A DNA stretch of 64,000 bases from Lentzea aerocolonigenes (GTDB lineage: Bacteria > Actinomycetota > Actinomycetes > Mycobacteriales > Pseudonocardiaceae): NCBI RefSeq assembly GCF_000974445.1, contig NZ_BBOJ01000001.1:248001-312000 (forward strand). Reading direction: 5' to 3'. Positions 25,991 to 35,045 of this stretch are shown one piece after another (the first letter of the stretch is position 1; the number at the start of each line of letters is the position of its first letter). The notes below the pieces were generated by a model that did not search any database, was not told the DNA's origin, and saw nothing but the letters and a program-made list of their open reading frames with translations. The position numbers and the translations under genes are program-made.

Positions 25991-27802
25991 TCAGCCCAGG
26001 CGCTGCTTCAGGGCCGCCAGCTCGTCGCGGAGCGTGGTCGGGACCTTGTCACCGATCTTGGCGAACCACTCCTCGACCAGCGGGATCTCGGCACGCCACT
26101 CGTCGGCGTTGAACTCCAGCGAGGCCTCAATGTCTTCACGCGACGCGTCCAGGCCCTCGAGGTCCAGGTCGTCCGCGGTCGGCACGTAACCGATCGGGGT
26201 CTCCTGCGCGGCGGCCTTGCCCTCGAGGCGCTCGATGGCCCACTTCAGCACGCGCGAGTTCTCGCCGAATCCCGGCCACAGGAAGCGCTTGTCCTCACCG
26301 CGGCGGAACCAGTTGACGTAGAAGATCTTCGGCAGCTTGTCGGCGTCGGCGCGCTTGCCGAGGTCGACCCAGTGCTGGAAGTAGTCGCCGGCGTTGTAGC
26401 CGATGAACGGCAGCATCGCCATCGGGTCGCGACGGACGACGCCGGTCTTGCCGACCGCGGCGGCCGTGGTCTCCGACGACAGCGTGGCGCCCATGTAGGT
26501 TCCGTGCTGCCAGTCGCGCGACTCGGTGACCAGCGGGATCGTCGTGGCGCGGCGGCCGCCGAAGAAGATCGCCGAGATCGGCACACCCTTCGGGTCGTCC
26601 CACTCCGGCGCCTTGATGTCGCACTGCTCGATCGGCGTGCAGTAGCGCGAGTTCGGGTGCGAGGAGAGCTCCTCGCTGTCCGGCGTCCAGTCCTGGTGCT
26701 TCCACGAGGTGAGGTGGGCCGGGGGCTCGCCCATGCCCTCCCACCAGATGTCGCCGTCGTCGGTCAGCGCGACGTTCGTGAAGAGCGAGTTGCCCTTGGC
26801 GATGGTGCGCATCGCGTTCGGGTTGGTGTGGTAGTCCGTGCCGGGCGCGACGCCGAAGAAGCCGTTCTCCGGGTTCACCGCGTACAGGCGGCCGTCCTCA
26901 CCGAAGCGCATCCACGCGATGTCGTCGCCGAGCGTCTCGACCTTCCAGCCGGGGATGGTCGGCTGGAGCATCGCGAGGTTCGTCTTGCCGCAGGCCGACG
27001 GGAACGCGGCCGCGATGAAGTAGACCTTGTTCTCCGGCGAGGTGAGCTTGAGGATCAGCATGTGCTCGGCGAGCCAGCCCTCGTCACGCGCCATTACGCT
27101 CGCGATGCGCAGCGAGTAGCACTTCTTGCCGAGCAGGGCGTTGCCGCCGTAGCCGGAACCGAAGCTCCAGATCTCGCGGGTCTCCGGGAAGTGCGAGATG
27201 TACTTGGTCTCGTTGCACGGCCACTGCACGTCTTCCTGGCCGGGCTCGAGCGGCGCGCCGAGCGAGTGCAGCGCCGGGACGAAGTCGGCGTCCTCACCGA
27301 ACAGCGCGAGGGCCTTGGAGCCCATGCGGGTCATGATGTGCATCGAGACGACGACGTACTCCGAGTCGGTGATCTCGACACCGAGCATCGGCTTCTCCGC
27401 GTCGAGCGGGCCCATGCAAAACGGGATGACGTACATCGTGCGGCCACGCATGCAGCCCCGGTAGAGCTCGGTCATGATGGCCTTCATCTCGGAAGGGTCC
27501 ATCCAGTTGTTCGTCGCGCCCGAGTCCTCCTCGCGCACCGAACAGATGTAGGTCCGCTCCTCCACACGAGCCACGTCGCTCGGGTCCGAGGCCGCCCAGA
27601 ACGAGTTGGGCTTCTTCTTCAGGGGCACGAAGGTGCCGGCGTCGACGAGCTTCTTCGTGAGACGGTCCCATTCGCCCTGAGACCCGTCAGCCCAAACAAC
27701 CTCGTCCGGGCAGGTCAGCTCAGCGACTTCCTGAACCCATGCGAGCAAGCGCGCGTGGTTGGTAGGTGCCTGTTCGAGACCGGGAATGGTCACTGCCGTC
27801 AT
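25991..27802 (-). CDS. pckG: Phosphoenolpyruvate carboxykinase (GTP)
   Basis: 603 residues, close to the family norm of about 600. It converts oxaloacetate plus GTP to phosphoenolpyruvate, CO2 and GDP, the entry step of gluconeogenesis. The active-site P-loop [15 protein letters not shown] carries the hyper-reactive Cys; the kinase-2 metal region GDDIAWM, the PEP-binding R-rich segment ([20 protein letters not shown]) and [13 protein letters not shown] are intact. ATG 27802 has AGGAG 11 nt upstream. Single gene closed by the hairpin at 25933-25981. Confidence 0.97.
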   Translation of the reverse strand: MTAVTIPGLEQAPTNHARLLAWVQEVAELTCPDEVVWADGSQGEWDRLTKKLVDAGTFVPLKKKPNSFWAASDPSDVARVEERTYICSVREEDSGATNNWMDPSEMKAIMTELYRGCMRGRTMYVIPFCMGPLDAEKPMLGVEITDSEYVVVSMHIMTRMGSKALALFGEDADFVPALHSLGAPLEPGQEDVQWPCNETKYISHFPETREIWSFGSGYGGNALLGKKCYSLRIASVMARDEGWLAEHMLILKLTSPENKVYFIAAAFPSACGKTNLAMLQPTIPGWKVETLGDDIAWMRFGEDGRLYAVNPENGFFGVAPGTDYHTNPNAMRTIAKGNSLFTNVALTDDGDIWWEGMGEPPAHLTSWKHQDWTPDSEELSSHPNSRYCTPIEQCDIKAPEWDDPKGVPISAIFFGGRRATTIPLVTESRDWQHGTYMGATLSSETTAAAVGKTGVVRRDPMAMLPFIGYNAGDYFQHWVDLGKRADADKLPKIFYVNWFRRGEDKRFLWPGFGENSRVLKWAIERLEGKAAAQETPIGYVPTADDLDLEGLDASREDIEASLEFNADEWRAEIPLVEEWFAKIGDKVPTTLRDELAALKQRLG

Positions 27803-28113
27803 CTCGTCTCGTCTCCTGACTGAACGCCTCGGCCGCCCGAGGACGTGGTGGTCCGGTGCAGGACTTCGTCGTCCTCGGGAATAGCTCCAGACGCCCGGTG
27901 GGGCCGGGCGTACGTGGAAGGGGATGGATCGAGGTTAGCCCGGTTAATGGTGGGTAAAGCACCCCCAGCCTGTCGCTTCCCTCACAAAACCGATTCTGGA
28001 ATCGATTCAGCACTCGGACGGCGTTAAGGCGCGCTTGAGGTGGGAAAAACACAAGAGGCCTCGGTGCGGTTCTCACCACACCGAGGCCTGTGACCTGCGC
28101 TTCAGTTCAGACG
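27803..28113. promoter_or_regulatory. pckG upstream region
   Basis: 311 bp without a gene. It holds a direct repeat of 9 bp at 12-bp period (AACCGATTC 27988-27996 and AATCGATTC 28000-28008) and the terminator of the gene on its right. The repeat may be a regulator site for pckG. Confidence 0.35.
28056..28089 (-). terminator. Terminator of the acidic-repeat gene
   Basis: Perfect 11-bp arms AGGCCTCGGTG (28056-28066) and CACCGAGGCCT (28079-28089), 25 bp past the stop of the minus-strand gene. Confidence 0.8.
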
Positions 28114-28800
28114 TCAGTTCGGGCTGATCCACTGCCCGGTCGTGGAATCGATTCGGACGACGCCCTCGAACCGTTCTTCCTCGAACCAGTCGTCCGACTC
28201 GTCCAGAATGCCGCTCTTGGAGTCGGTGACGTACCGGCCGTCGGAGTCGATGTGCCCGTGCTCGACCTCGACCCAGTCGTCACCTCGGTGTTCCGACATC
28301 GTGACCTCGCCGGATCGCGTGATCTCGGTCGCCACGTCGGCCCGTCCGTCGCCGTTCTTGTCGGTGAACAGCCAGGTGTCGCCGTCGTCGTCGCGCACCA
28401 CCGCGGTGTCGGCCTTGCCGTCCCCGTCGGTGTCCTCGGTGGCCTGCCCGACGTTTCGGTCACCTTCATCGGTGTCCACGACAATCGCCTGCTTGGGCGA
28501 AGAATTTGTTTTTTCTTGTTGAGAGTCGTTCGGGTCGACGGCAACCCACTCACCGGAATTCTCCTCGAACCGCGCCTGGCTCAGGAGATTGCCGTCCTTG
28601 TCGAACGTGCTCATCAGATCGGCGTCACCATCGCCGTTCGTGTCGGTGAACGCGAGGTGACCACCGTCATCGGTCTCGACCACGGCGGAGTCGTTCACAC
28701 CGTCGTCGTTGAGGTCGAAGGTGACGTCGGCGGTGTACTCCTCGTCCTCGACGGTCACCTTCAGCTCGGCGTCGGCCGCACCGTTCTCGTCGATGTACAC
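28114..28800 (-). CDS. Acidic protein with Ca-loop-like DxNxDGxxD repeats
   Basis: 228 residues. I place the start at GTG 28800 (VYIDENGAAD) because AGGAGG lies 8 nt upstream; an in-frame ATG at 28824 precedes that ribosome site. Four loops resemble EF-hand/dockerin calcium loops: DLNDDGVNDSA, DTNGDGDADLM, DTDGDGKADTA and DKNGDGRADVA. The spacing gives two similar halves, each followed by strand-rich sequence and a W(V/I)xV motif. Very acidic, no signal peptide or membrane segment. Resembles uncharacterised actinobacterial proteins of the DUF6802 kind, though I am not certain of that assignment. Role unknown. Confidence 0.75.
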   Translation of the reverse strand: MYIDENGAADAELKVTVEDEEYTADVTFDLNDDGVNDSAVVETDDGGHLAFTDTNGDGDADLMSTFDKDGNLLSQARFEENSGEWVAVDPNDSQQEKTNSSPKQAIVVDTDEGDRNVGQATEDTDGDGKADTAVVRDDDGDTWLFTDKNGDGRADVATEITRSGEVTMSEHRGDDWVEVEHGHIDSDGRYVTDSKSGILDESDDWFEEERFEGVVRIDSTTGQWISPN

Positions 28801-28842
28801 CGGGACACACCTCCTACTGCTCATGTACCGGTATGACCCACG

Positions 28843-29394
28843 TTATGCCGGTTCGGTTCCGTCGCCAACCGCCCGGCCCTGTTCGGATGACCTTCGGCGG
28901 CGGTAGGCGGCCTGGCGGCAGGCGTCGGAGCAGTACTTGCGCCGACGGCCGTACTGCTGGGCGGCCAGTGCGCACGGGCAGCCGACGCAACGGGACACGT
29001 CCGGCCCCGACTCGCTCCAACCGTGACGATCGCAATGAACGAGCGGGCCAGGCTCGGTGTTGAGAGCTCCCAGCAACTCCGCGCGGACAGGTTCGGGGAG
29101 CTCGACGAACTCGCCGTCCAGGAAGTCCCGCAAAACCATTGACCGCGACGGGTGGCGCAGCTTGGACATGACCTTCGACTCGATGAAACGAGCACGGGTG
29201 CGGTCGATCCCGTAGATCCGGCCGATTTCGTCCAGAGTGCGTGGGCGACCGTCCAGCAGTCCGAACCTGTACGTGATCACGCCTGCTTCTCTTGCGCTGA
29301 GAGTGCCCAGCACCGCGCGAAGCAGCCGCACGTAGGCGTCCGCGCCACCACGCTTTCCGGTCGGATCGAGGAAGCCGAGCTGTCGGCGCGTCAT
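28843..29394 (-). CDS. Stand-alone sigma region 4 with C-terminal zinc finger
   Basis: 183 residues from ATG 29394, ribosome site GAGGAGGGAG. Residues about 25-92 closely resemble region 4 of the primary actinobacterial sigma factor ([31 protein letters not shown], then [14 protein letters not shown] and VLRDFLD), but regions 1-3 are absent. The recognition helix differs from the usual VTRERIRQIESK, reading [12 protein letters not shown]. The C terminus has Cys136, 139, 141, 155 and 159, ending [17 protein letters not shown], a zinc-finger type common in actinobacteria. It could bind -35 DNA or the RNA polymerase beta flap without core-binding regions. Its ATG overlaps the stop of the membrane gene upstream (ATGA). 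Confidence 0.82.
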   Translation of the reverse strand: MTRRQLGFLDPTGKRGGADAYVRLLRAVLGTLSAREAGVITYRFGLLDGRPRTLDEIGRIYGIDRTRARFIESKVMSKLRHPSRSMVLRDFLDGEFVELPEPVRAELLGALNTEPGPLVHCDRHGWSESGPDVSRCVGCPCALAAQQYGRRRKYCSDACRQAAYRRRRSSEQGRAVGDGTEPA

Positions 29395-29606
29395 GCTCCC
29401 TCCTCGTCCCGCCGACCTCTGATGGCTCGGGTGCGGGGCAGCCGGTGGACCAGCGACTTGAACACGTTGACACAGTCGGAAAGCACGATGGGCACGTCGT
29501 CGCGATTGGCCCGGCAAAGAGCAACGACCACCACGACGCCGAAGACGAGCACCAGCAACGCGAGCAGGGCGGCGAGGGCAAGCACCACCAACACGGACAG
29601 GGACAT
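29391..29606 (-). CDS. Small membrane protein coupled to the sigma-4-like gene
   Basis: 71 residues from ATG 29606 with GGAGG 7 nt upstream. One long N-terminal hydrophobic helix (about 2-29, nearly all Leu, Val and Ala) is followed by a basic cytosolic tail with [21 protein letters not shown]. Overlaps the sigma-4-like gene by 4 bp. The pairing of a one-helix membrane protein with a sigma-like protein invites comparison with membrane anti-sigma factors, but no anti-sigma motif is visible. Confidence 0.65.
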   Translation of the reverse strand: MSLSVLVVLALAALLALLVLVFGVVVVVALCRANRDDVPIVLSDCVNVFKSLVHRLPRTRAIRGRRDEEGA

Positions 29607-29630
29607 CGGCGGCCTCCGGGCACGACGAAA

Positions 29631-29659
29631 GCCCCCTGGCGCGGAAGCATCCAGGGGGC
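29631..29659 (-). terminator. Second of two tandem hairpins
   Basis: Perfect 9-bp arms GCCCCCTGG and CCAGGGGGC followed on the minus strand by TTTCG. Lies between the dynamin operon and the small membrane protein gene. Confidence 0.7.
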
Positions 29660-29680
29660 GGGTGGTCTGGAAACGAAAAA

Positions 29681-29703
29681 GCCCCTGGCGGAGTGGCCAG
29701 AGG
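29681..29703 (-). terminator. Terminator of the dynamin operon
   Basis: 9-bp arms with one mismatch (29681-29689 and 29695-29703), and on the minus strand the hairpin is followed by TTTTTCG, the classical intrinsic terminator shape. Confidence 0.8.
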
Positions 29704-29762
29704 CGATGTCGCAGGCACGGGAGTGCGCGACCTGTGACCAGGAAATCACGCCGGAGGCAGCA

Positions 29763-29802
29763 GGTCAAGACATGTTCGTGCTGGTCAAGACATTTTCGTG
29801 CT
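29763..29802. repeat. Tandem duplication of 20 bp
   Basis: GGTCAAGACATGTTCGTGCT and GGTCAAGACATTTTCGTGCT lie head to tail with one difference, in the gap between the dynamin operon and its terminators. On the minus strand each copy presents TTGACC, a -35-like hexamer. Confidence 0.6.
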
Positions 29803-29844
29803 TGTCAGGTGCAGGTCGACAGCAACACCGAGTTTCGTAACGCG

Positions 29845-31665
29845 TCAGGCGCGATCGCGGACCGAGCGGATGCGGCCCAGCAGTTCCTCCGCCTTCGCCC
29901 GCCCCGACTCCACCTCGGCCAGCTGACGGGTCACGGACTGCAGTTCGCGGCCCCGTTCGCCGGCCTCCATCCGCAACGCGCGGTCGACCTCGCGCAGTTC
30001 GGCCTCGATGGCCTCGATCCGCTTGGCGAGGGCCTCGTCCAACGCCAACGAGAGAGCCTGCTCGGCTTCGATGAGCTGCTCGGCGGCGATCTGGTCCACT
30101 GTGGACCGCGCATCGGCGATGGCATCGGAGAGCCACTGCTTGACGTGCTGTTTCTCGGCGGTGTGGGTGCGGGTGCGGGCCATCCACCAGCCCGCGCCGA
30201 GGCCCAGGGCGATCGTGACGGGCAGGACGACCGGGTTCAGGGCGGCGATGCCCAGGCCTGCCAGGGGCATCACGGCCAGTTTGCCCGCTCCCAGGCCACC
30301 GGAGACGCCCATGAAGACCAGGAGTTTGTCCTCGGCCGTTGGTGGGCGCTTTTCCTTGGGGCGCAACACGACTGGTGGTTGCTCGCCGCGGGCGAACTGG
30401 CCTCGGATCAGGGTCAGTTCCTCCGGGGAGAACAGGGTGGCCAGGACCGCGTCCGTCACCTGGGCCAGGCGGACGGACAGGGCTGTGGAGATTCGGCCGG
30501 AGACGACCTGCAGGGCGGTGTCGACCTGTTGGGGCAGGGTGGCCAGGGCGGTGCGGTCGGCGGCGTCGATGGCCTGGCGGTACCAGGTCTGCAGGTCGCG
30601 CATCTGGCGGGAGATCTCGTGCGAGTTCTCGACGCGGGCTCGTTGGATCTCGCCGCGCAGACGGACCTGCCAGCCTCGGGTCGAGGAACGGCGTTCGGTC
30701 TGCAGTTCCTCGCGGCGTGCCCTCAGGACGACGGCTTCGTCTTCGCCCACGGACAGAGCGCGCTTCTCGTGTTCAAGGCGCACAACGAGTTCGTCGAGCA
30801 CTGTGGAGAGCGCGCGCAGGGCGTTGGCCTCGGCGAGCATTCCGGCGCGGCCCGCGACCAGCTCCTGCAGTGCGGTCTGCAGAGCGGCCACGCCCGACCG
30901 TTCGCGGAGCATCGCGGCGGCGTCCGGGTTCGGGGCCTGGGCCGCCATGCCGAACATGCGGGACGACACCGGGTAGAAGGTGGCGTCGGCGAAACGCGGG
31001 GCGTGCTCGGCCAGCAGGGCGCGGTCGGCGTCGAGGACCTGGCGCCAGCCGCGGTACTGGTCGGTCTTCGTCAGGGCGAAGACGACGGTTTCGACGCGGT
31101 CGCCCACGCGTTTGAGGAAGTCGAGCTCGCCGCGGGTGAACGGGGCCGAGGCGTCGACGACGAAGACCAGGGCCGTGGCCGAGGTGACTGCTTCCAGGGC
31201 CAGTTCGCCGTGCACCGACTCGAGGCCGCCGACGCCCGGAGTGTCCACAACGGACATTCGTTCCAGCAACGGGATCGGTGCGTCGACCTCGACGTAGCGC
31301 GGGGGCAGCTCGCCCTCGGGCAGCTCGTGGGCGGCGGAGACCCAGTTGATCAGCGCGGGCAGCGGGAAGCTGACGGGCGCGAGCAGGCCGGGGTAGCAGG
31401 CGCGGGCCGCCCACGACGGTCCGTGCTGGAAGACGAGGTACGTCGAGGTGGCGACGTCGGCGTCGACCGGCGAGAGGCCCGGCGTGGCCAGCAGGGCGTT
31501 GACCAGCGAGGACTTGCCGCGGTTGGTCTCGCCGACGATCACCACCGACGAAACTTCGGGTGCCGCCCTGCGCGCCACCCAGTCGGCCATGGACGGGTCG
31601 AGCTCGCGCACGAGAGAGGTGAGACGTTCGCGCGTCTGCCGGACTGTCTGGGAGAGGTTGCTCAT
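29845..31665 (-). CDS. Dynamin-like GTPase (IniA-like)
   Basis: 606 residues. Dynamin-superfamily GTPase expected to remodel or protect membranes. GTPase domain: G1 GETNRGKSSLVNAL (about 45-58), G3 DTPGVGG, G4 TKTD. A long helical bundle follows; at about 470-525 two hydrophobic stretches (LVFMGVSGGLGAGKLAVMPLAG and ALNPVVLPVTIALGLGAGWW) form a membrane-inserting paddle. The C-terminal 80 residues are coiled coil. ATG overlaps the GrpE-like stop (ATGA). Layout matches mycobacterial IniA, a dynamin-like protein linked to tolerance of cell-wall drugs; that role is an analogy, not shown here. Last gene of a three-gene operon. Confidence 0.88.
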   Translation of the reverse strand: MSNLSQTVRQTRERLTSLVRELDPSMADWVARRAAPEVSSVVIVGETNRGKSSLVNALLATPGLSPVDADVATSTYLVFQHGPSWAARACYPGLLAPVSFPLPALINWVSAAHELPEGELPPRYVEVDAPIPLLERMSVVDTPGVGGLESVHGELALEAVTSATALVFVVDASAPFTRGELDFLKRVGDRVETVVFALTKTDQYRGWRQVLDADRALLAEHAPRFADATFYPVSSRMFGMAAQAPNPDAAAMLRERSGVAALQTALQELVAGRAGMLAEANALRALSTVLDELVVRLEHEKRALSVGEDEAVVLRARREELQTERRSSTRGWQVRLRGEIQRARVENSHEISRQMRDLQTWYRQAIDAADRTALATLPQQVDTALQVVSGRISTALSVRLAQVTDAVLATLFSPEELTLIRGQFARGEQPPVVLRPKEKRPPTAEDKLLVFMGVSGGLGAGKLAVMPLAGLGIAALNPVVLPVTIALGLGAGWWMARTRTHTAEKQHVKQWLSDAIADARSTVDQIAAEQLIEAEQALSLALDEALAKRIEAIEAELREVDRALRMEAGERGRELQSVTRQLAEVESGRAKAEELLGRIRSVRDRA

Positions 31666-32027
31666 CGGGCCGTGTAGACCGTCACGATCGGAGCGCGCAG
31701 AACACGTCCGCGATCGCAGAAGCCCGGCACCTCGGTCTCGGCGACCAGGCCCTGCAACGACAGGTCGTCCGTCGGCACGGTGCCGCCCGCTTCGTGCAGC
31801 GACGGGTCGAAGCGCTGACCGTCGGCCCGCAGCGCCACGACGCCTATGGACGACAGGCCCTCCTCGATGCGCTCGACGACGCCGGCACTGGCGCGGTCCA
31901 GCGCGTACAGGCACAGCTGCACCAGTGCGCGGCGTTCGGCCAGCGCCTGGTCGAGCAGCTCGTCGGCAATGGTCTCCACACCGTCGTCCGACGCCACTCC
32001 GGTCGGATCGGTTCCGTTCACGCTCAT
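31662..32027 (-). CDS. GrpE-like protein between two dynamins
   Basis: 121 residues from ATG 32027. The C-terminal half resembles the beta-domain of GrpE, the nucleotide exchange factor of Hsp70: GVVALRADGQRFDPSLHEA and GRVLRAPIVTVYTA correspond to the family motifs G.xFDPxxHEA and GxVLRPAxVxV. The dimerisation helix is much shorter than in true GrpE (usually about 180-200 residues). Both ends overlap the neighbouring dynamin genes by 4 bp, so the three proteins are made together. No Hsp70 gene lies in the window. Confidence 0.75.
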   Translation of the reverse strand: MSVNGTDPTGVASDDGVETIADELLDQALAERRALVQLCLYALDRASAGVVERIEEGLSSIGVVALRADGQRFDPSLHEAGGTVPTDDLSLQGLVAETEVPGFCDRGRVLRAPIVTVYTAR

Positions 32028-33544
32028 CGGTGCCCCCCAGCACGTAGTTGCTGCCAGATGAGGAAATACGCCCGGTGGACGACGTGCGCCACCCGAGCCT
32101 GGGCCGGCGTGGCGCCGAACGACGCGAACGAACGCCACCAGCCAGCACGTTCCAGCGAATACGCGACCAGTTCCTCGGCGGGACGGCCCCTGAGCCCGAG
32201 CTGACCCGCCACGTCCGGGGTGCTGCCGACGCGCAGCACCTCGTCGGTCAGGTCCTGGGCCAGCGTGACCGCACCGGACGACACCAGCGTGAGCGCCTCC
32301 AGCAGCCGCAGCTGGTGCGCCTCCGGCCTTGCCAGCAGGACCTCGATCGCGTCGTGCACGCGCTGCCGTTCACCCGGATCGCCCGCGGCCAGCGAGGTGA
32401 CCGACGCCAGCGCGGCCGCGGCCTTGATGCCGTCGGCCCGCGCCCGGAACACCGCGTCCAGGCGGCCTCGCACGGCGGCGAACCCGGAGGCGTCGAACAG
32501 CACCCGCCGCAACGCCCCCGCCGTCAGTCCCGGCTCGGCGTCCAGGGCCTCCAGCGCGCGGCCGATGCCGTACAGGTCGAGCTTCTCCAGCAACCGCGAG
32601 CGCACGCCGGACGCGACGTCGCAGTCCCACGACGTGAAGAGGTCGCCGGACATCAGCATCATCGTGCGGGTGTCCACGTCCAGTGCCGCGAGCTGCCGCA
32701 ACGCCTCCGCGTCCGCCGACGTGAACTCACCGGTCTCCGCCGACTCGGCGAGCAGGCTGATCACCGGCAGCACGTCGGCCACCCGCGGCCGCAGCAGCTG
32801 GGCCTGCTTCGACGCCAGGATCTCCGCGGCCCGCCACACCTCACCGTCCGAGCCCTCAACGGTTTCCGGCGCGACCGCGTCGACCTTGTTCAACGCGGCG
32901 ATGGCGTTGACCGGCCCGGCGTCACGAGACGCGGTCGCGGCGGTGAAGGCCGCGATGGTGGAGTGGTCGTCCGCGCGCACGCCCTGCGTCACGACGTAGA
33001 GAACGGCTTCGGCGCCCGCGACCGCGTTGCGTGACACGGGATCCAGCAGTTCCTCGGTGCGTGCGACCGATGCCGCGTCCAGCGAACCGAGCCCTGGTGT
33101 GTCGATGACGGTGAAGTCGCGCAGCACGGCGTTCGTCAGGTACGCCTCGATGTGCGAAACACCTTCCACGCCCAGAGAAGCGGGAATCATGCCGTTCGCG
33201 TCGAACGGCAGCACCTGCCGCCGTCCGTCCTGGAGCACGACTTCGATGCGGTCGACTGTTCCGTACTGATAGCGCGTGACCAGCCGTGTGCACTCACCGA
33301 CGTCGGTGGGCGCGACCCGCCGACCGATCAACGCGTTGACCAGCGTCGACTTCCCCGACTTGATCCGACCGGCCACCGCGACCTGCAACGGCGCGTGCAG
33401 ACGGCGCAGCACCTCCTGAAAACCGGCGGCGGTCTGCTGGGAGACCTGTGGTTGCAGGGCAACGCACAAATGGGCCACCGCAGCACACAGCGGTCCGGCC
33501 AGTTGTTGTCCCTGCAACGCCGTCACGAGCACTGATCGTGCCAC
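32024..33544 (-). CDS. Dynamin-like GTPase (IniC-like)
   Basis: 506 residues, GTG start. GTPase domain: G1 GRIKSGKSTLVNAL (about 59-72), G2 Thr in ECTRLVTRY, G3 DTPGLGS, G4 NKVD. The rest is alpha-helical, with no strong membrane-inserting segment, unlike its partner at 29845. The size fits mycobacterial IniC. First gene of the operon. No clear ribosome site; TACAAA lies only 2 nt before the start, so start and promoter are uncertain. A divergent membrane protein gene begins 36 bp away. Confidence 0.87.
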   Translation of the reverse strand: MARSVLVTALQGQQLAGPLCAAVAHLCVALQPQVSQQTAAGFQEVLRRLHAPLQVAVAGRIKSGKSTLVNALIGRRVAPTDVGECTRLVTRYQYGTVDRIEVVLQDGRRQVLPFDANGMIPASLGVEGVSHIEAYLTNAVLRDFTVIDTPGLGSLDAASVARTEELLDPVSRNAVAGAEAVLYVVTQGVRADDHSTIAAFTAATASRDAGPVNAIAALNKVDAVAPETVEGSDGEVWRAAEILASKQAQLLRPRVADVLPVISLLAESAETGEFTSADAEALRQLAALDVDTRTMMLMSGDLFTSWDCDVASGVRSRLLEKLDLYGIGRALEALDAEPGLTAGALRRVLFDASGFAAVRGRLDAVFRARADGIKAAAALASVTSLAAGDPGERQRVHDAIEVLLARPEAHQLRLLEALTLVSSGAVTLAQDLTDEVLRVGSTPDVAGQLGLRGRPAEELVAYSLERAGWWRSFASFGATPAQARVAHVVHRAYFLIWQQLRAGGHR

Positions 33545-33580
33545 GGTTTGTACGCGTGCGTGCGCGGGTAGCCACAGCCC

Positions 33581-34021
33581 ATGGGTGACAGCTACGTGAC
33601 GTTCCTAGTGCTGGGGATCGTCCTGGTCGTGGTCGACGGCCAGCTGATCTACCACAGCGGCAAGGGATATCTGAGGCGTGCCGCTGCGTACGACGACGAG
33701 CAGGTCGGCGGGATGATGAAGCTCACCGCCGTGCTGTTCCACCTCGTCGTGCTCGGCCTGTTGGCGCTGGTGTCGATCATCAACATCGAGACCGGCGACG
33801 CCGTGAAGAACGTGGTCGTGAAGCTGGGCATCGTGCTGTTGCTGCTGGCACTGGCTCACGGCGTCACGATGGCGATCCTGGCCAGGATTCGGGATCGCCA
33901 GCTCCAGCAGCAGCTCGCGGACCAGATGGCCGAGGAGCACCGCATCTACGAGGAACGCCACGCGCACGTAGGCGAACCGCGACCCGCGCCCAAGATCGAG
34001 TCGCCTTACTCAGCCCCGTAA
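33581..34021 (+). CDS. Conserved membrane protein, function unknown
   Basis: 146 residues, ATG with TAGCCA 6 nt upstream. Three hydrophobic helices at about 6-22, 46-68 and 80-102, then a charged coiled tail (about 105-146). The stop lies inside the 3' end of the convergent GntR gene. Divergent from the dynamin operon, so it may share its control. No family recognised. Confidence 0.75.
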   Translation: MGDSYVTFLVLGIVLVVVDGQLIYHSGKGYLRRAAAYDDEQVGGMMKLTAVLFHLVVLGLLALVSIINIETGDAVKNVVVKLGIVLLLLALAHGVTMAILARIRDRQLQQQLADQMAEEHRIYEERHAHVGEPRPAPKIESPYSAP

Positions 34022-34374
34022 AGGGCACGCACGGCGTTCAGTGCCTCCCCCTCACTGGCGCCGAGCGACCGAGCGACGGCGACGAACTCCGCCGCGGCGG
34101 CGGAGAGCGGGTCCGGTGCATGCGAAGGCAGGGCAGCCACCACGGTGCCCTGCCTTCGTCCTGTCGTGAGGACCCCCGAGGTCTCCAGCTCCCGGTACGC
34201 CCGCGCGACCGTCCCCGCCGCGAGCCCGAGGTCCGCGGCGAGCTGCCGGATGGTCGGCAGCCGCGACCCGACGGGCAGCACACCACCGCTGATCAGCAGG
34301 ACCAGCTGGTCGCGAACCTGACGCCAGGGCGCGACGCCGTTGTCGACGTCGACGACGATGCGGGGACCGGTCAC
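34006..34374 (-). CDS. YtrA-type GntR regulator
   Basis: 122 residues from GTG 34374. Winged helix-turn-helix (about 10-75, with LPTIRQLAADLGLAAGTVARAYRELE and the wing GRRQGTVV) and only a short helical tail, the hallmark of the YtrA subgroup. These usually control neighbouring membrane or ABC transporter genes. Here the GTG overlaps the stop of the membrane protein gene by 4 bp, so that protein is the likely partner. Confidence 0.9.
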   Translation of the reverse strand: MTGPRIVVDVDNGVAPWRQVRDQLVLLISGGVLPVGSRLPTIRQLAADLGLAAGTVARAYRELETSGVLTTGRRQGTVVAALPSHAPDPLSAAAAEFVAVARSLGASEGEALNAVRALYGAE

Positions 34375-35045
34375 TGGTTGATCTTCGTCGACCGCGGCTT
34401 GGTGTGCGCCATCGCGATCCACGCGAGGAGCCCGAAGAACCCGTACTTCCCCGGTATCAGCACAGCGGCCACCGCAGCCCCGAGACCAGCCGAGACGTGC
34501 ACGCTGCGGGTGCGCAACGCCATGTCGACGCGCCCGTCACCGGTGGCAGGACGGGCGACCGCCGCCCAGGTGACCACCGCGACCGCCGCCACGGACGCTC
34601 CGAGCCACGACATTCGTTGCCACTCCCGCTCGATGCCGAGGTGGACCAGAACGCCGAGGACGATCACGGCGTACGAACCCAACACGGCCTTCGACGCGAT
34701 GTCGAAGAGCCCGCGCGGGACGAGTGACGCCACCCGCTGGGCACTGCGAGACGGCCGCAACGCGATCAACTCGGCCAGCAGCGCACCACCGAGCACGATG
34801 ATCACGAGGTGAGTCATGTCGTCGTCGAAGTCCGGGCCCAACCCGCCCGCCAGGTAGATCCAGGGGTAGAGCAGCCGACGCTTCCGCAGGTATCGCACGG
34901 CGTCCGTGACCTGCGCCTCCGTGGGATCAGCCACCTCCCACTTCTTCAGCAGACGCTTGCCCGTCGACGGCGTCGGCCAGAGCATCATCGTCAGCACCAG
35001 GCCGGCGGCACCCATGATCACAGCGGTCAAAGCCCACTCGCGCAT
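34371..35045 (-). CDS. Membrane protein co-transcribed with the YtrA-type regulator
   Basis: 224 residues from ATG 35045, preceded by GGGGGC. About five hydrophobic helices (near 5-22, 82-97, 117-136, 150-166 and 188-210) around an intracellular loop with TEAQVTDAVRYLRKRRLLYPW. No transporter or enzyme motif recognised. Divergent from the histidine kinase gene across a 115-bp gap. Confidence 0.75.
   Translation of the reverse strand: MREWALTAVIMGAAGLVLTMMLWPTPSTGKRLLKKWEVADPTEAQVTDAVRYLRKRRLLYPWIYLAGGLGPDFDDDMTHLVIIVLGGALLAELIALRPSRSAQRVASLVPRGLFDIASKAVLGSYAVIVLGVLVHLGIEREWQRMSWLGASVAAVAVVTWAAVARPATGDGRVDMALRTRSVHVSAGLGAAVAAVLIPGKYGFFGLLAWIAMAHTKPRSTKINQ

Noticed and set aside
29706..29840. 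44-codon plus-strand frame with CATC (Cys-x-x-Cys) near the start
   Set aside because: Lies within the terminator/tandem-repeat gap, has only a weak ribosome site, and its second half is made of the 20-bp duplication.
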